From assembly GCF_001905885.1 (NCBI RefSeq), contig NZ_LIYH01000007.1:372001-436000 (forward strand): a stretch of DNA of 64,000 nt, in the 5' to 3' direction. Under the pieces are notes generated by a model. The model searched no databases, had not been told where the DNA came from, and saw only the letters and a list, made by a program, of their open reading frames with translations. Both the position numbers and the translations under genes were made by a program. How positions within the stretch are numbered: position 1 is the stretch's first letter; every line of letters starts with the position of its first letter. Source of the DNA: Streptomyces sp. CB03234 (GTDB lineage Bacteria > Actinomycetota > Actinomycetes > Streptomycetales > Streptomycetaceae). This document shows positions 35,101 to 41,733 of this stretch, piece after piece.

Positions 35101-36108
35101 CAGGGCGGGGCGGCGGCGGGTGAACGCGTCACGGATCCGCAGCCGTACCTCCTCGTTGACCGCCGGCATGGCGGTGACGTCCCCGTCGGTGACGACGGCG
35201 GTCAGCCGCTCGAAGGCGGAGAGCAGCGAGTTGGCGATCCCGGCGTCGTCGCCGAAGGTGGCGAGGGTCTCCTCGTACGCGTAGTAGGGCCGGTACGGGA
35301 TCTCGACCGCGCCCCAGTAGGAGGCCAGCTCCTCCCCCGTCAGGCCGCTGGGGAAACCGTCGAACTTCAGCCGCGCCAGCGCCCGGCCCGCGTCGGCCTT
35401 CTCCTTCTCGCCCTCGTCGATCCGCATCGGTACGGGGAAGATCCGGATGCCCCGGCCGCCGTAGCGCTCGTCGATCTGGCGGGCGACGGCGGCGGCGCCG
35501 TCCATGGACTGGTCGCTGAGGGTGAAGCAGTCCACGAGGGCGTCGGGCAGGTGGACCGTGCAGATGTCGGCGATGTCGCTGAGGCCGGTGCGGCTGTCGA
35601 TGAGGACGTAGTCGTAGTTGGCCTTCATGTCGTCGCGCAGCGCGTCGAAGAAGTGCCCGCCGCCGAGCCGGTCGTAGAAGTTGTCCCAATCGAAGGTGGA
35701 GACGGTCGCGGAGTACTCGCGGTTCTGCTTGCCCGCGGAGACGAAGTCGAGGGTGCCGCCGTCGGGGAACTCCCAGCCGAGCGCCTCCGGGGTGAGGGAG
35801 ACGGCGTGCGGCTGGATGCGCGCGTAGTCGCGGTGCCAGTCGTCGGGCCGCTGGACGGGGCTGGTGGCGGCCCAGGCGTATTCGGTGATCAGGTCGATGA
35901 CGCCGGTGGTGGCGCCGAGGGTGGACGGGTCGAGGAAGGGGTGGAAGAAGCGGTGCAGGCCGGGTGCTTCCAGGTCCCAGTCGACGGCCAGGACCCGCTT
36001 GCCGTTCGCGGCGAGAATCCAGGCCGTGTTGGCCAGGGCCATCGTCCGTCCCGTACCACCCTTGTAGGAGTAGAAGGTGACGATGCGTCCGTCACGACTG
36101 GCTGTCAT
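32176..36108 (-). CDS. fxsT: FxSxx-COOH system protein FxsT (MinD-like, TIR-like, NB-ARC, TPR)
   Basis: 1310 aa from the ATG at 36108, which has GGAGG 7 nt upstream and overlaps fxsC by 17 bp. Residues 1-310 are a MinD/ParA-like ATPase with deviant Walker A KGGTGRT (16-22) and VLIDSRTG. Residues 338-460 are TIR-like (ADLFLSYVAENRMWADWIESVL). An NB-ARC/STAND NTPase follows with GLGGVGKT (526-533), LLVFDNADD and GDLPLAVEQAAAW. TPR repeats (...HPHTYMTTSSLAMDLGALGQYGRAMEL...) fill about 860-1300. This matches the large protein of FxSxx-COOH loci. It probably acts as a regulated signalling switch. Its exact role is not established. Confidence 0.92.
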   Translation of the reverse strand: MTASRDGRIVTFYSYKGGTGRTMALANTAWILAANGKRVLAVDWDLEAPGLHRFFHPFLDPSTLGATTGVIDLITEYAWAATSPVQRPDDWHRDYARIQPHAVSLTPEALGWEFPDGGTLDFVSAGKQNREYSATVSTFDWDNFYDRLGGGHFFDALRDDMKANYDYVLIDSRTGLSDIADICTVHLPDALVDCFTLSDQSMDGAAAVARQIDERYGGRGIRIFPVPMRIDEGEKEKADAGRALARLKFDGFPSGLTGEELASYWGAVEIPYRPYYAYEETLATFGDDAGIANSLLSAFERLTAVVTDGDVTAMPAVNEEVRLRIRDAFTRRRPALPADLFLSYVAENRMWADWIESVLTRAGFRVVPRDVSADPATSGTDVLHAAENAARTVVLLSSAYLKSARAVEVWERAAAEDPGGGRRHLLPLRVGDVRLTTPYIDRNPVDLFRLDEVHATAALLRALDRPVKLNEGVPPGPRFPGTVPKIWNAPPRNPGFTGRSMVLERMRDQLGGGMAVVLPQPQTLYGLGGVGKTQVALEYVHRFMADYDLVWWMSAEQTDDVIAGLAELAVRLGAQGGDDMAAASQEAIDLLRRGVPSNRWLLVFDNADDPDALKRFFPTGGHILVTSRNQTWSQYGDALPVDVFLREESIEHLQRRAKGLSVEDADKVATAVGDLPLAVEQAAAWIAETATPVATYLEQLEEAAARTLALNQPAGYPEPVAATWNVSIERLKERSPAAVRLLQLCAFFAPEPIHANLLYSKEMIEALKPYDASLQEKLVLGRVIREIGRFALAKVDQVSNSIQVHRLVQAVIRAQLSEEEQREARHAVHRILAGARPDDDEPIDNPETWPRFATIWPHLGTSEARYCKEPETRRLLIDRVRYLWKRGDWQTAGALAEDLRDAWREMLGNDDLQYLYLRFHLSNILRSQGRYVEARELDEVTLERQRAVLGRSHPHTYMTTSSLAMDLGALGQYGRAMELATEAHEGFSQIFHDSHPRTLAAANNLALNLRMVGQYSRAREIDQEVFDRRTEVLGPEHPYTLSSATSLARDLREVGRYEDSVTLLSRTYDIYKDTLGRAFPGTLAAGKSLAVSLRRAGRLEDARRLTTATRNRYRAKYTYAHPDSLACDLNLAADLFAAGEPVAARDLAQEVVDQYREVPGERHPYTLAALNNLGIYQWGCGAPETAEQLLQAALRVMREVLGERHPHALFCTVNLANAKADLGELDEALAIEQRAVRTLREVLGAHHPEVLGVASNLAVTLSALGRKDEAAQLRTETADELARQLGDDHALTRLARDERRVHRDLEPLAV

Positions 36109-37456
36109 CCAGGTCCTCCGCATCGGGCGCGATCTCGTGCGTCTCGGGTATGTAGTGCGTGGTGCCCAGTTCATTGGCCATCGGGCCGCGCAGCCGGGGC
36201 CGTTCGGTGTGCCGGCCGCCCGCGGGCGGGTAGACGGTGGCGTGCCGCAGGTACTGCTGGGCGGCCGCCTCCACCACCTGGGGCAGGATCTGGCCGAACG
36301 CCTCCATGGTCGGTACGCCTCTGGCGGCGGCGCGGCTGGCGGCGCGGCCCTGGCCCATCTTGATGGGCATGGTCTCTTCGAGTGTCCGGTTCAGCTCGGC
36401 GTCCGCCGCCCTGGTCTGGTGGTCCAGCTGGTTGCGGGGGACGACGACGCTCACCCAGGGGCGGTGTTCCGCGTCGAAGGCGGCGAGCCGTTCGCGGCGT
36501 TCGTCGTCCTTGAGGGCCCAGCGGTCGAGGAGCAGGATCTCGGGGCGGCTGGGAGGCTGCTTGGCGTCGGGCGGGCCGGCGTCGTGGTCGAAGGAGGTGA
36601 CGGTGGCCTGGTAGTTGAGCGAGCGGACCAGGTCCTCGGTGACGTAGGCGAGCGGCCGGGCGGCGTCGGGGTGGTACGGGTTCCAGTCCTGCGGCATGTC
36701 GCCGTAGTACTCGGGGTCGCGGCCCTCGGGCAGGTCGTGGCGGGTGGGGGCGGCGACGGTGACCTGGAGGGGTCTGGGGCCGCGGCCGGGGGTGCCGAAG
36801 GCGCTGGGCGCGGAGCGGTAGTCGACGGGCCTGCCGGGGCTGATGCCGGCGGTGTCGGCGACGGAGACGATGCGTTTGGCCAGTTCGTAGACGGCCCGTT
36901 CGTACTCCTCGGCGAATATCCGGAGTTTGATCAGGCCGTAGAGCCCGTCGGTGACGTACCGGTCGCCGAAGTCGCGGTGGTTGAACTGGAGCCGCTCGGC
37001 GGGGCCGGGGAGCTGCTCGGGCGGGACCGGGACCCACAGGGCGGGCACGATGGCGTCGGCGGGCTTGTTGTGCTTGGCGTGGTGGTAGATCGCCCGGGTG
37101 GCGAAGGCGTACCACTCCTTGCCGCACATCTCGCTGGCGAAATAGCGGGGCGAGAAGAGGGGGACGAAGACCCGGCAGGTGGCGAGGACTTCTCCCAGCC
37201 GTTCCGACCAGCCCTCGCCGGATCGTATCTCCCGGTCCATGAACCCGGCGGAGGCTCCGGCGGGGAGATCGGTCATGGCCATCACATGGCCGCACAGATC
37301 GCGGTAGAGCCGCTCGACCCACATGTCGGGATCGGGGCCACCGGCTCCGTACCTCGGCGTGTGCGCATAACTCAGGAAGAAGTACGGCCGATGGTCCGCC
37401 GCGCGCGCTTGCGGTGACGCCTCCACACGACCCCCGTCCTCTGTGATCACTCGCAT
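36092..37456 (-). CDS. fxsC: TIR-like protein FxsC of the FxSxx-COOH system
   Basis: 454 aa if started at the ATG 37456. An ATG at 37489 and a GTG at 37450 are in frame, and none has a convincing ribosome-binding site. The N-terminal half is TIR-like (HRPYFFLSYAHTPRYG, then SEMCGKEWYAFATRA). The middle region has LRIFAEEYERAVYELAKRIV, and the C-terminal half has EILLLDRWALKDDERRERLAAFD with PWVSVVVPRNQLD. This two-part build is the FxsC family. It lies between fxsB and fxsT in the same operon. Whether it cleaves NAD or only binds nucleotide is unknown, as I could not assign the catalytic Glu with confidence. Confidence 0.9.
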   Translation of the reverse strand: MRVITEDGGRVEASPQARAADHRPYFFLSYAHTPRYGAGGPDPDMWVERLYRDLCGHVMAMTDLPAGASAGFMDREIRSGEGWSERLGEVLATCRVFVPLFSPRYFASEMCGKEWYAFATRAIYHHAKHNKPADAIVPALWVPVPPEQLPGPAERLQFNHRDFGDRYVTDGLYGLIKLRIFAEEYERAVYELAKRIVSVADTAGISPGRPVDYRSAPSAFGTPGRGPRPLQVTVAAPTRHDLPEGRDPEYYGDMPQDWNPYHPDAARPLAYVTEDLVRSLNYQATVTSFDHDAGPPDAKQPPSRPEILLLDRWALKDDERRERLAAFDAEHRPWVSVVVPRNQLDHQTRAADAELNRTLEETMPIKMGQGRAASRAAARGVPTMEAFGQILPQVVEAAAQQYLRHATVYPPAGGRHTERPRLRGPMANELGTTHYIPETHEIAPDAEDLDDSQS

Positions 37457-37547
37457 CCGGGATGAGAAGGATACGAGCTGATTAATCATTCCGGAGCAGG
37501 CTTTGCTCCACCCCCACGACGTTCAGTCATTCAACGCTGCTTTTCGG

Positions 37548-39776
37548 TCATCCCTGCGACAGCATGACGGACCGTTCCCTTGATCGGCACAGTTCCTTGC
37601 GCACCCCGGACACCAGCAGCTTGCCGCTCACGGTGAGTTCGGCGGCGTTTTCCAGCAGGTCGAGCGCCCTTTCAGCATGTTCGGCATGCCCTTCCTCGTA
37701 CGCGGCGAGGCCCGCCCTCTCGTACGCCCCGGCGAGCAGCGCGGAGACCGGCACCGCCGTGTCCTCCCGCCAGGGCGCGGGGTGGCTCCAGGCACCGTCC
37801 AGCGCGTAGAGGTCCGCGACGTCGAGCAGCGCCCGCAGCTTGGCCCGCCGGAAACCGCGCAGCAGCGCCCGTGCCAGTTCCCGCTCGTCGCCCGCGAGCG
37901 GCAGGCCGAGCGCCCCGTACCCGTGCCGGCCCACGGACGGTTCCGTCCCGGTGAGCGGCGTCAGGGTGGTCAGGCTCGCGGCGGCCTCGGCGGCCTGGTC
38001 CGGTACGGCGTCCCGCAGCAGCGCCCAGGCGCGCACCAGCCGCCCGCTCCAGCCGGCCGCCTCTCCGGGCGTGAGCCGCCCGGCGGCGGGCGACTGGAAA
38101 CCGTCCCGGTAGGGGTCGAGGTCGTCGAGCGCGGCGCCGTGCGGCCCGCGCCGTACCGGCCGCCATCCGGCGTTCTCCTCCCGGAGCCGTTCGACGCGCA
38201 CCTCGTCGCGCCCGGCGGCCCGCACCACCAACCCGTCCCCGGTCGCCCGCACCTCCACCGGACCGGCCGTCTCCAGGCCCACCTCGACCGTCCCGAGGGT
38301 CGGCAGGTGCAGCGACCCGCCCCGGTGGGCGAGGCGGACCGGGACGTCGACCCGGCCCCGTACGGCGGCGGTGGCCACGAACCGCGCGAGCTGCCCCGCA
38401 AGGCCCGTCACCCCGGGGCGCCCTTCGCGCAGCGCGTCCAGGCAGTCCAGGAGCCAGGTGCGCGTGTAGGGGTGGGCGAGCACCTCGTCGAGACCGTCGG
38501 AGCGCTGTTCGACGGCGGCGGCCAGCTCCCACGCCTCGGCCCACCGCTCGCCGCCGCGTCCGTCGAGCTCGCTGTGGAGTTCGGCGAGGAGGACGCGGGT
38601 CAGGTCGTGCTGCTCGGCGACGAGCGCGCCGGGGTCGGCCACGGCGGGCGCGGCGGTGGCGGAGGCGGTGCGGTCCTCGATGCCGCGCACGAGCGCTTCG
38701 AGGTCGGCGCAGTAGACGGACGGGTTGTCGAAGCCGCTCGCGGCCCGGTAGCGGTGGGTGTAGAGGCCGCCGCCGCAGGAGCGGACGACGGGGCACCGGC
38801 GGCAGGTCTCGCTGACGCCGGCGAGGCCGAGCTGGCGGACCCGGACGCCGGGGTGGGCGGCGACGTCGTCGAAGGAGTGCCGGTACACGTCGAAGCCGGT
38901 GGCGGCGGCGCCCTCGTAGGCGCTCTTGAGGGAGTCGACCTGTTCGAGGGTGCCGTCGGTCTCGACGACGACGAGGTCGGTGGGGGCGAGGCCCAGGGAC
39001 TCGGTGAGGCTGGGGCCGCCGTTCAGGGTGGACAGGACGGACTCGAAGAGCCGTACGGGGACGGGCCTGCCCTGCTCGTACCACCGGTCGAAGACGGTGA
39101 GGATCCACTCGGCGTACGCGGTGGGCGAGCCGTCCGGGCGCGGCGGGGGACCTTCCCAGGTGGCGTGCGGCAGCAGGAAGTCGATGCGCGGGGGCGTGAG
39201 CGCGGTGAGCGCGTCGTACACGGCGACGGGGTCGTTGGCCACGTCGATGGTGCACAGCAGGCCGAGGTCGAGGTGGCGGTAGCGCTCCTGGTGCAGCAGC
39301 TCGACGGCCTTGAGGACGAGGGGGTGGCTGCTGCGGCCGTCGGCGAAGCGGCGGTGGCGGTCGTTGGCCGTCCTGTCGCCGTCGAGGGAGATGCCCACCT
39401 TCACGCCGTACTCGTCGAACAGATCGAGGTAGCGGGGGCTGAGCTGGAGGCCGTTGGTGTGGATCCGCAGGTCCAGGTCGGTGACCGGGGCGAGGGCGGT
39501 GGTCAGCTCCTCGCAGACGCGCCTGAGGCGCGCGGGCCCTGCCAGCAGAGGCTCCCCTCCGTGCAGGATCACTGACACGGAGGGCAGGGCATGTTTCTTG
39601 GCATGCTCGGCCAGTCGCAGAGCTGTCCAGGAAATGGCCTGGTCAGAGATTGCCTTGGGGCGGGTACGCCAGCTCTGATCAGCGTGTTCGTAGATATAGC
39701 AGTGGTCACATGCAAGATCACACCTGCTGTGGACCTTGAGGACGATCTCGCGGAATGGGACCAGGGGTCCAGTCAT
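37548..39776 (-). CDS. fxsB: FxsB: radical SAM/SPASM cyclophane-forming peptide maturase with degenerate HExxH domain
   Basis: 742 aa. The radical SAM [4Fe-4S] motif is CDLACDHCY (Cys19, 23, 26), followed by HGGEPLLAG and SLDGD. SPASM cysteines are visible at 325, 328, 334 and 356 (ETCRRCPVVRSCGGG...VYC). Family members crosslink an aromatic side chain to a nearby residue in the FxsA C-terminus, making a three-residue cyclophane. The C-terminal ~330 residues resemble the HExxH-motif domain fused to many FxsB proteins, but at residues 640-644 the expected H-E-x-x-H reads RGFRR (before AKLRALLDVADLYAL). That half is therefore probably non-catalytic. The gene lies 20 bp after fxsA. Confidence 0.94.
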   Translation of the reverse strand: MTGPLVPFREIVLKVHSRCDLACDHCYIYEHADQSWRTRPKAISDQAISWTALRLAEHAKKHALPSVSVILHGGEPLLAGPARLRRVCEELTTALAPVTDLDLRIHTNGLQLSPRYLDLFDEYGVKVGISLDGDRTANDRHRRFADGRSSHPLVLKAVELLHQERYRHLDLGLLCTIDVANDPVAVYDALTALTPPRIDFLLPHATWEGPPPRPDGSPTAYAEWILTVFDRWYEQGRPVPVRLFESVLSTLNGGPSLTESLGLAPTDLVVVETDGTLEQVDSLKSAYEGAAATGFDVYRHSFDDVAAHPGVRVRQLGLAGVSETCRRCPVVRSCGGGLYTHRYRAASGFDNPSVYCADLEALVRGIEDRTASATAAPAVADPGALVAEQHDLTRVLLAELHSELDGRGGERWAEAWELAAAVEQRSDGLDEVLAHPYTRTWLLDCLDALREGRPGVTGLAGQLARFVATAAVRGRVDVPVRLAHRGGSLHLPTLGTVEVGLETAGPVEVRATGDGLVVRAAGRDEVRVERLREENAGWRPVRRGPHGAALDDLDPYRDGFQSPAAGRLTPGEAAGWSGRLVRAWALLRDAVPDQAAEAAASLTTLTPLTGTEPSVGRHGYGALGLPLAGDERELARALLRGFRRAKLRALLDVADLYALDGAWSHPAPWREDTAVPVSALLAGAYERAGLAAYEEGHAEHAERALDLLENAAELTVSGKLLVSGVRKELCRSRERSVMLSQG

Positions 39777-39796
39777 TCCGCCAGTTTAGAGCGAGT

Positions 39797-39961
39797 TCAG
39801 AGCGCGGAGTTGAACGTCGGGACGCGCTCGGTACGGTCGCTCACCGACGGCAGAACACGGCTGAGCTTCTTGGCGGCTGCCGCTCCCCGCACGTCGATCT
39901 CGGCGAGGGGCACACGATTCTTCTTCGCGACAGCGAAGGTGACTGAGGTCTGAAAGCTCAC
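39797..39961 (-). CDS. fxsA: FxsA precursor peptide ending in FxSxx-COOH
   Basis: 54 aa from GTG with AAGGACGG about 5 nt upstream. The leader contains KKNRVPLAEIDVRG, the conserved part recognised by the maturase in this family. The C-terminus is F50-N-S52-A-L54, the defining F-x-S-x-x-COOH. FxsB is expected to link the Phe ring to the Ser beta-carbon. The longer reading (start at 40048) runs into the promoter and was rejected. It is the first gene of the fxsABCT operon and divergent from the SLATT-like gene. Confidence 0.9.
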   Translation of the reverse strand: MSFQTSVTFAVAKKNRVPLAEIDVRGAAAAKKLSRVLPSVSDRTERVPTFNSAL

Positions 39962-40025
39962 GACGGCCGTCCTTGGGGGAGTGGTCGATCTCGGATAACC
40001 GCACCGTTGCAGTGTCGGCGGCACG

Positions 40026-40053
40026 ACTTTACTCTCATGCCCACCCACAGCAA
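40026..40053 (-). promoter_or_regulatory. Candidate promoter of the fxs operon
   Basis: On the minus strand, TTGCTG (40048-40053) and TAAAGT (40026-40031) lie 16 bp apart, about 65 nt before the fxsA GTG. The 200-bp divergent gap to the SLATT-like gene (39962-40161) is relatively A+T-rich and is the only place for control of both units. Confidence 0.35.
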
Positions 40054-40161
40054 ATCAGCGCGTGAAGTTGAAACAAAAGCGTTGCGCCAGTATTCCCCGA
40101 CCGACCCGGAACGAGCCATTCCACCGAAAGAGTGAAGACAAAACCGCAGACGGGGGTGCGC

Positions 40162-41094
40162 ATGACCGGGTTTCAGGGCCCACTGCAGAGCATGGTCTTC
40201 CGAAACGCAGATCTGCCTGCGCTGTTCCACCGGGCGGACGAGATCGCCATCGCCCGCCAGCGCGAAGCGGTGCAGGACACCCGCTTACAACTGTGGTTGC
40301 TCGTCCTGGGCGCCTGCCTGGCGGCGATACCCGGCGGCTGGCGGATCGGGGGTACGTTCCAACTCGCGGGCGCCTTCAGCGCCTTGGCGTACGCGGGCGT
40401 ACTCCTGGCCACGTACCGCGCCTCCAGGCGCCGTGCGAAGTCGCATTGGCAACTGAACCGCTCCGCCGCCGAGTTCATCAAGTCGATGTGCTGGCGGTAC
40501 GCGGTCCACGGCGCGCCCTTCGACGCCGATTTCCCCGACCCGGACGGGGAGTTCGTCGCCCGGCTGGAGGCGGGGCTCGGCGAGCTGCGGAAGGTGGGCT
40601 GGGTCGACCCCCGCGAGTCGGCGCCGGCCGTCGGCCGGGCGGAGCTCATCACCCCGGCCATGCGGATGCTGCGCGACAAGCCCTTCCGGGTGCGCAAGGA
40701 GACGTACGTCAGGGACCGGCTGATCGAGCAGCGCAACTGGTACCACAGGAAGACCGTGGTGTCGCGCCGGGCCACCACGCTGTGGTCCGTGACCATCTCG
40801 GTGCTCACCGGCCTCGCCCTGTTCCTGGGCGTGCTGCGGACGTTCTCGGTCGGCGAGTCGGCCGTGATGGCGGGGCTGCTGTCGGCGGCGGCGGCCGCGT
40901 GCGTGGCGTGGAGCGAGATCCGCCGCCACCAGCCGCTGATAGCGGCGCACTCCCTGGTGGAGGAGGACCTGGCGGCGATGCACACCGCCATGGAGACGGT
41001 GATCGGCGAGGACCGGTGGCCGGCGGCGGTGTACGAGACCGAGCGCATCGTCTCGCCACAGCACACCGACTGGCTGGTCCAGCACCGGCGCTGA
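40162..41094 (+). CDS. SLATT/DUF4231-like membrane protein
   Basis: 310 aa from the ATG at 40162 (MTGFQGPLQSMVF) behind GGGGGTG. A GTG at 40132 is an alternative. Two hydrophobic pairs are visible: LWLLVLGACLAAIPGG with LAGAFSALAYAGVLLAT, and VTISVLTGLALFLGVL with VMAGLLSAAAAACVAW. They flank a cytoplasmic helical part with YVRDRLIEQRNWYHRK. This fits SLATT-type effector domains (DUF4231-like), known as membrane partners of SLOG and nucleotide-signalling modules. It faces a SLOG-like gene 4 bp away and is divergent from fxsA. It contains a TTA codon at 40285-40287, so expression may be bldA-dependent. Confidence 0.75.
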   Translation: MTGFQGPLQSMVFRNADLPALFHRADEIAIARQREAVQDTRLQLWLLVLGACLAAIPGGWRIGGTFQLAGAFSALAYAGVLLATYRASRRRAKSHWQLNRSAAEFIKSMCWRYAVHGAPFDADFPDPDGEFVARLEAGLGELRKVGWVDPRESAPAVGRAELITPAMRMLRDKPFRVRKETYVRDRLIEQRNWYHRKTVVSRRATTLWSVTISVLTGLALFLGVLRTFSVGESAVMAGLLSAAAAACVAWSEIRRHQPLIAAHSLVEEDLAAMHTAMETVIGEDRWPAAVYETERIVSPQHTDWLVQHRR

Positions 41095-41098
41095 CCTG

Positions 41099-41590
41099 TC
41101 AGGGGCGTTCCACGCCCGTGCGCCAGATGACGGTCACCGGCTTCCCACGGGCACGGGCGTAGCGGACGATGTCGCCGGTGCCGCCGAGGCCCCGGGCGGG
41201 GCGGCCGTCCCAGACGGCGAGGAGGCGGTCGCAGTGGTCGGCGATGTAGGTGCCGGCCGCGTAGTACGCCTCGTCGGTGGAGCTCGGGTAGTCCATCCGG
41301 ACCTCGCGCGTGGCGCGCTTGCGGAAGGCCTGGTAGCGGGCCAGTTCCTCCGGGTCGGTGAAGCCGTCCTCGTAGTCCCCGCTGGGGATGACGACGGTCA
41401 GCTCGGCACCGCAGGTGAGGGCGATGTCCGCGAAGAGCTGGTCCGCTCCGGCCGCCAGGCTGGACAGCGCCTCCAGCGGGCCTTCGTGGCCCCGGAGCGC
41501 GGCCCGGATGGCGGTGCGGATCGCGGCGCGCACATGGGCGTCGAGCTCGTCGGGGATGTCCCTGTGCCCGGTCACTCCGATGCGCCTCAT
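41099..41590 (-). CDS. SLOG-like (TIR/DprA-like Rossmann) nucleotide-sensor protein
   Basis: 163 aa from the ATG at 41590 (MRRIGVTGHRDI) behind GGGGGCGG. A GTG at 41635 is an alternative. The order GVTGHRDI, LSSLAAGADQLFADIAL, LTVVIPSGDYEDGF, DEAYYAAGTYIADHCDRLLAVWDG, GGTGDIVRYARARGKPV is a SLOG Rossmann fold with a GHR and SLAAGAD nucleotide-binding surface. Such domains bind or process nucleotide-derived ligands. It converges with the SLATT-like gene. The pair resembles SLOG-SLATT units, but the opposite orientation is unusual. Confidence 0.8.
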   Translation of the reverse strand: MRRIGVTGHRDIPDELDAHVRAAIRTAIRAALRGHEGPLEALSSLAAGADQLFADIALTCGAELTVVIPSGDYEDGFTDPEELARYQAFRKRATREVRMDYPSSTDEAYYAAGTYIADHCDRLLAVWDGRPARGLGGTGDIVRYARARGKPVTVIWRTGVERP

Positions 41591-41667
41591 CCGCCCCCGC
41601 TCTCCGAAGTCGCCCTGCGCCCCGAGCGCCGTCACATGCTCTCAAATGCGGGCGCTTCCGGACAGGG

Positions 41668-41707
41668 CGTCGAGCCCCCGGCCGGGGGTCCGGCCGGGGG
41701 CTCGACG
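41668..41707 (-). terminator. Strong terminator hairpin of the second protease gene
   Basis: Two 16-nt arms (41668-41683 and 41692-41707) are perfectly complementary around an 8-nt loop, 26 bp after the protease stop on the minus strand. Confidence 0.8.
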
Positions 41708-41733
41708 GGGTTCGTCGTACGCGGGTGGAGCGG

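Noticed and set aside
34153..36363. 736-codon plus-strand frame opposite fxsT
   Set aside because: A GC-driven shadow. fxsT has intact ATPase, TIR-like, NB-ARC and TPR motifs.
39962..40230. Longer fxsA starts and a 90-codon frame upstream of fxsA
   Set aside because: They run through the A+T-richer divergent promoter region and add no conserved leader. The GTG at 39961 has a good ribosome-binding site.
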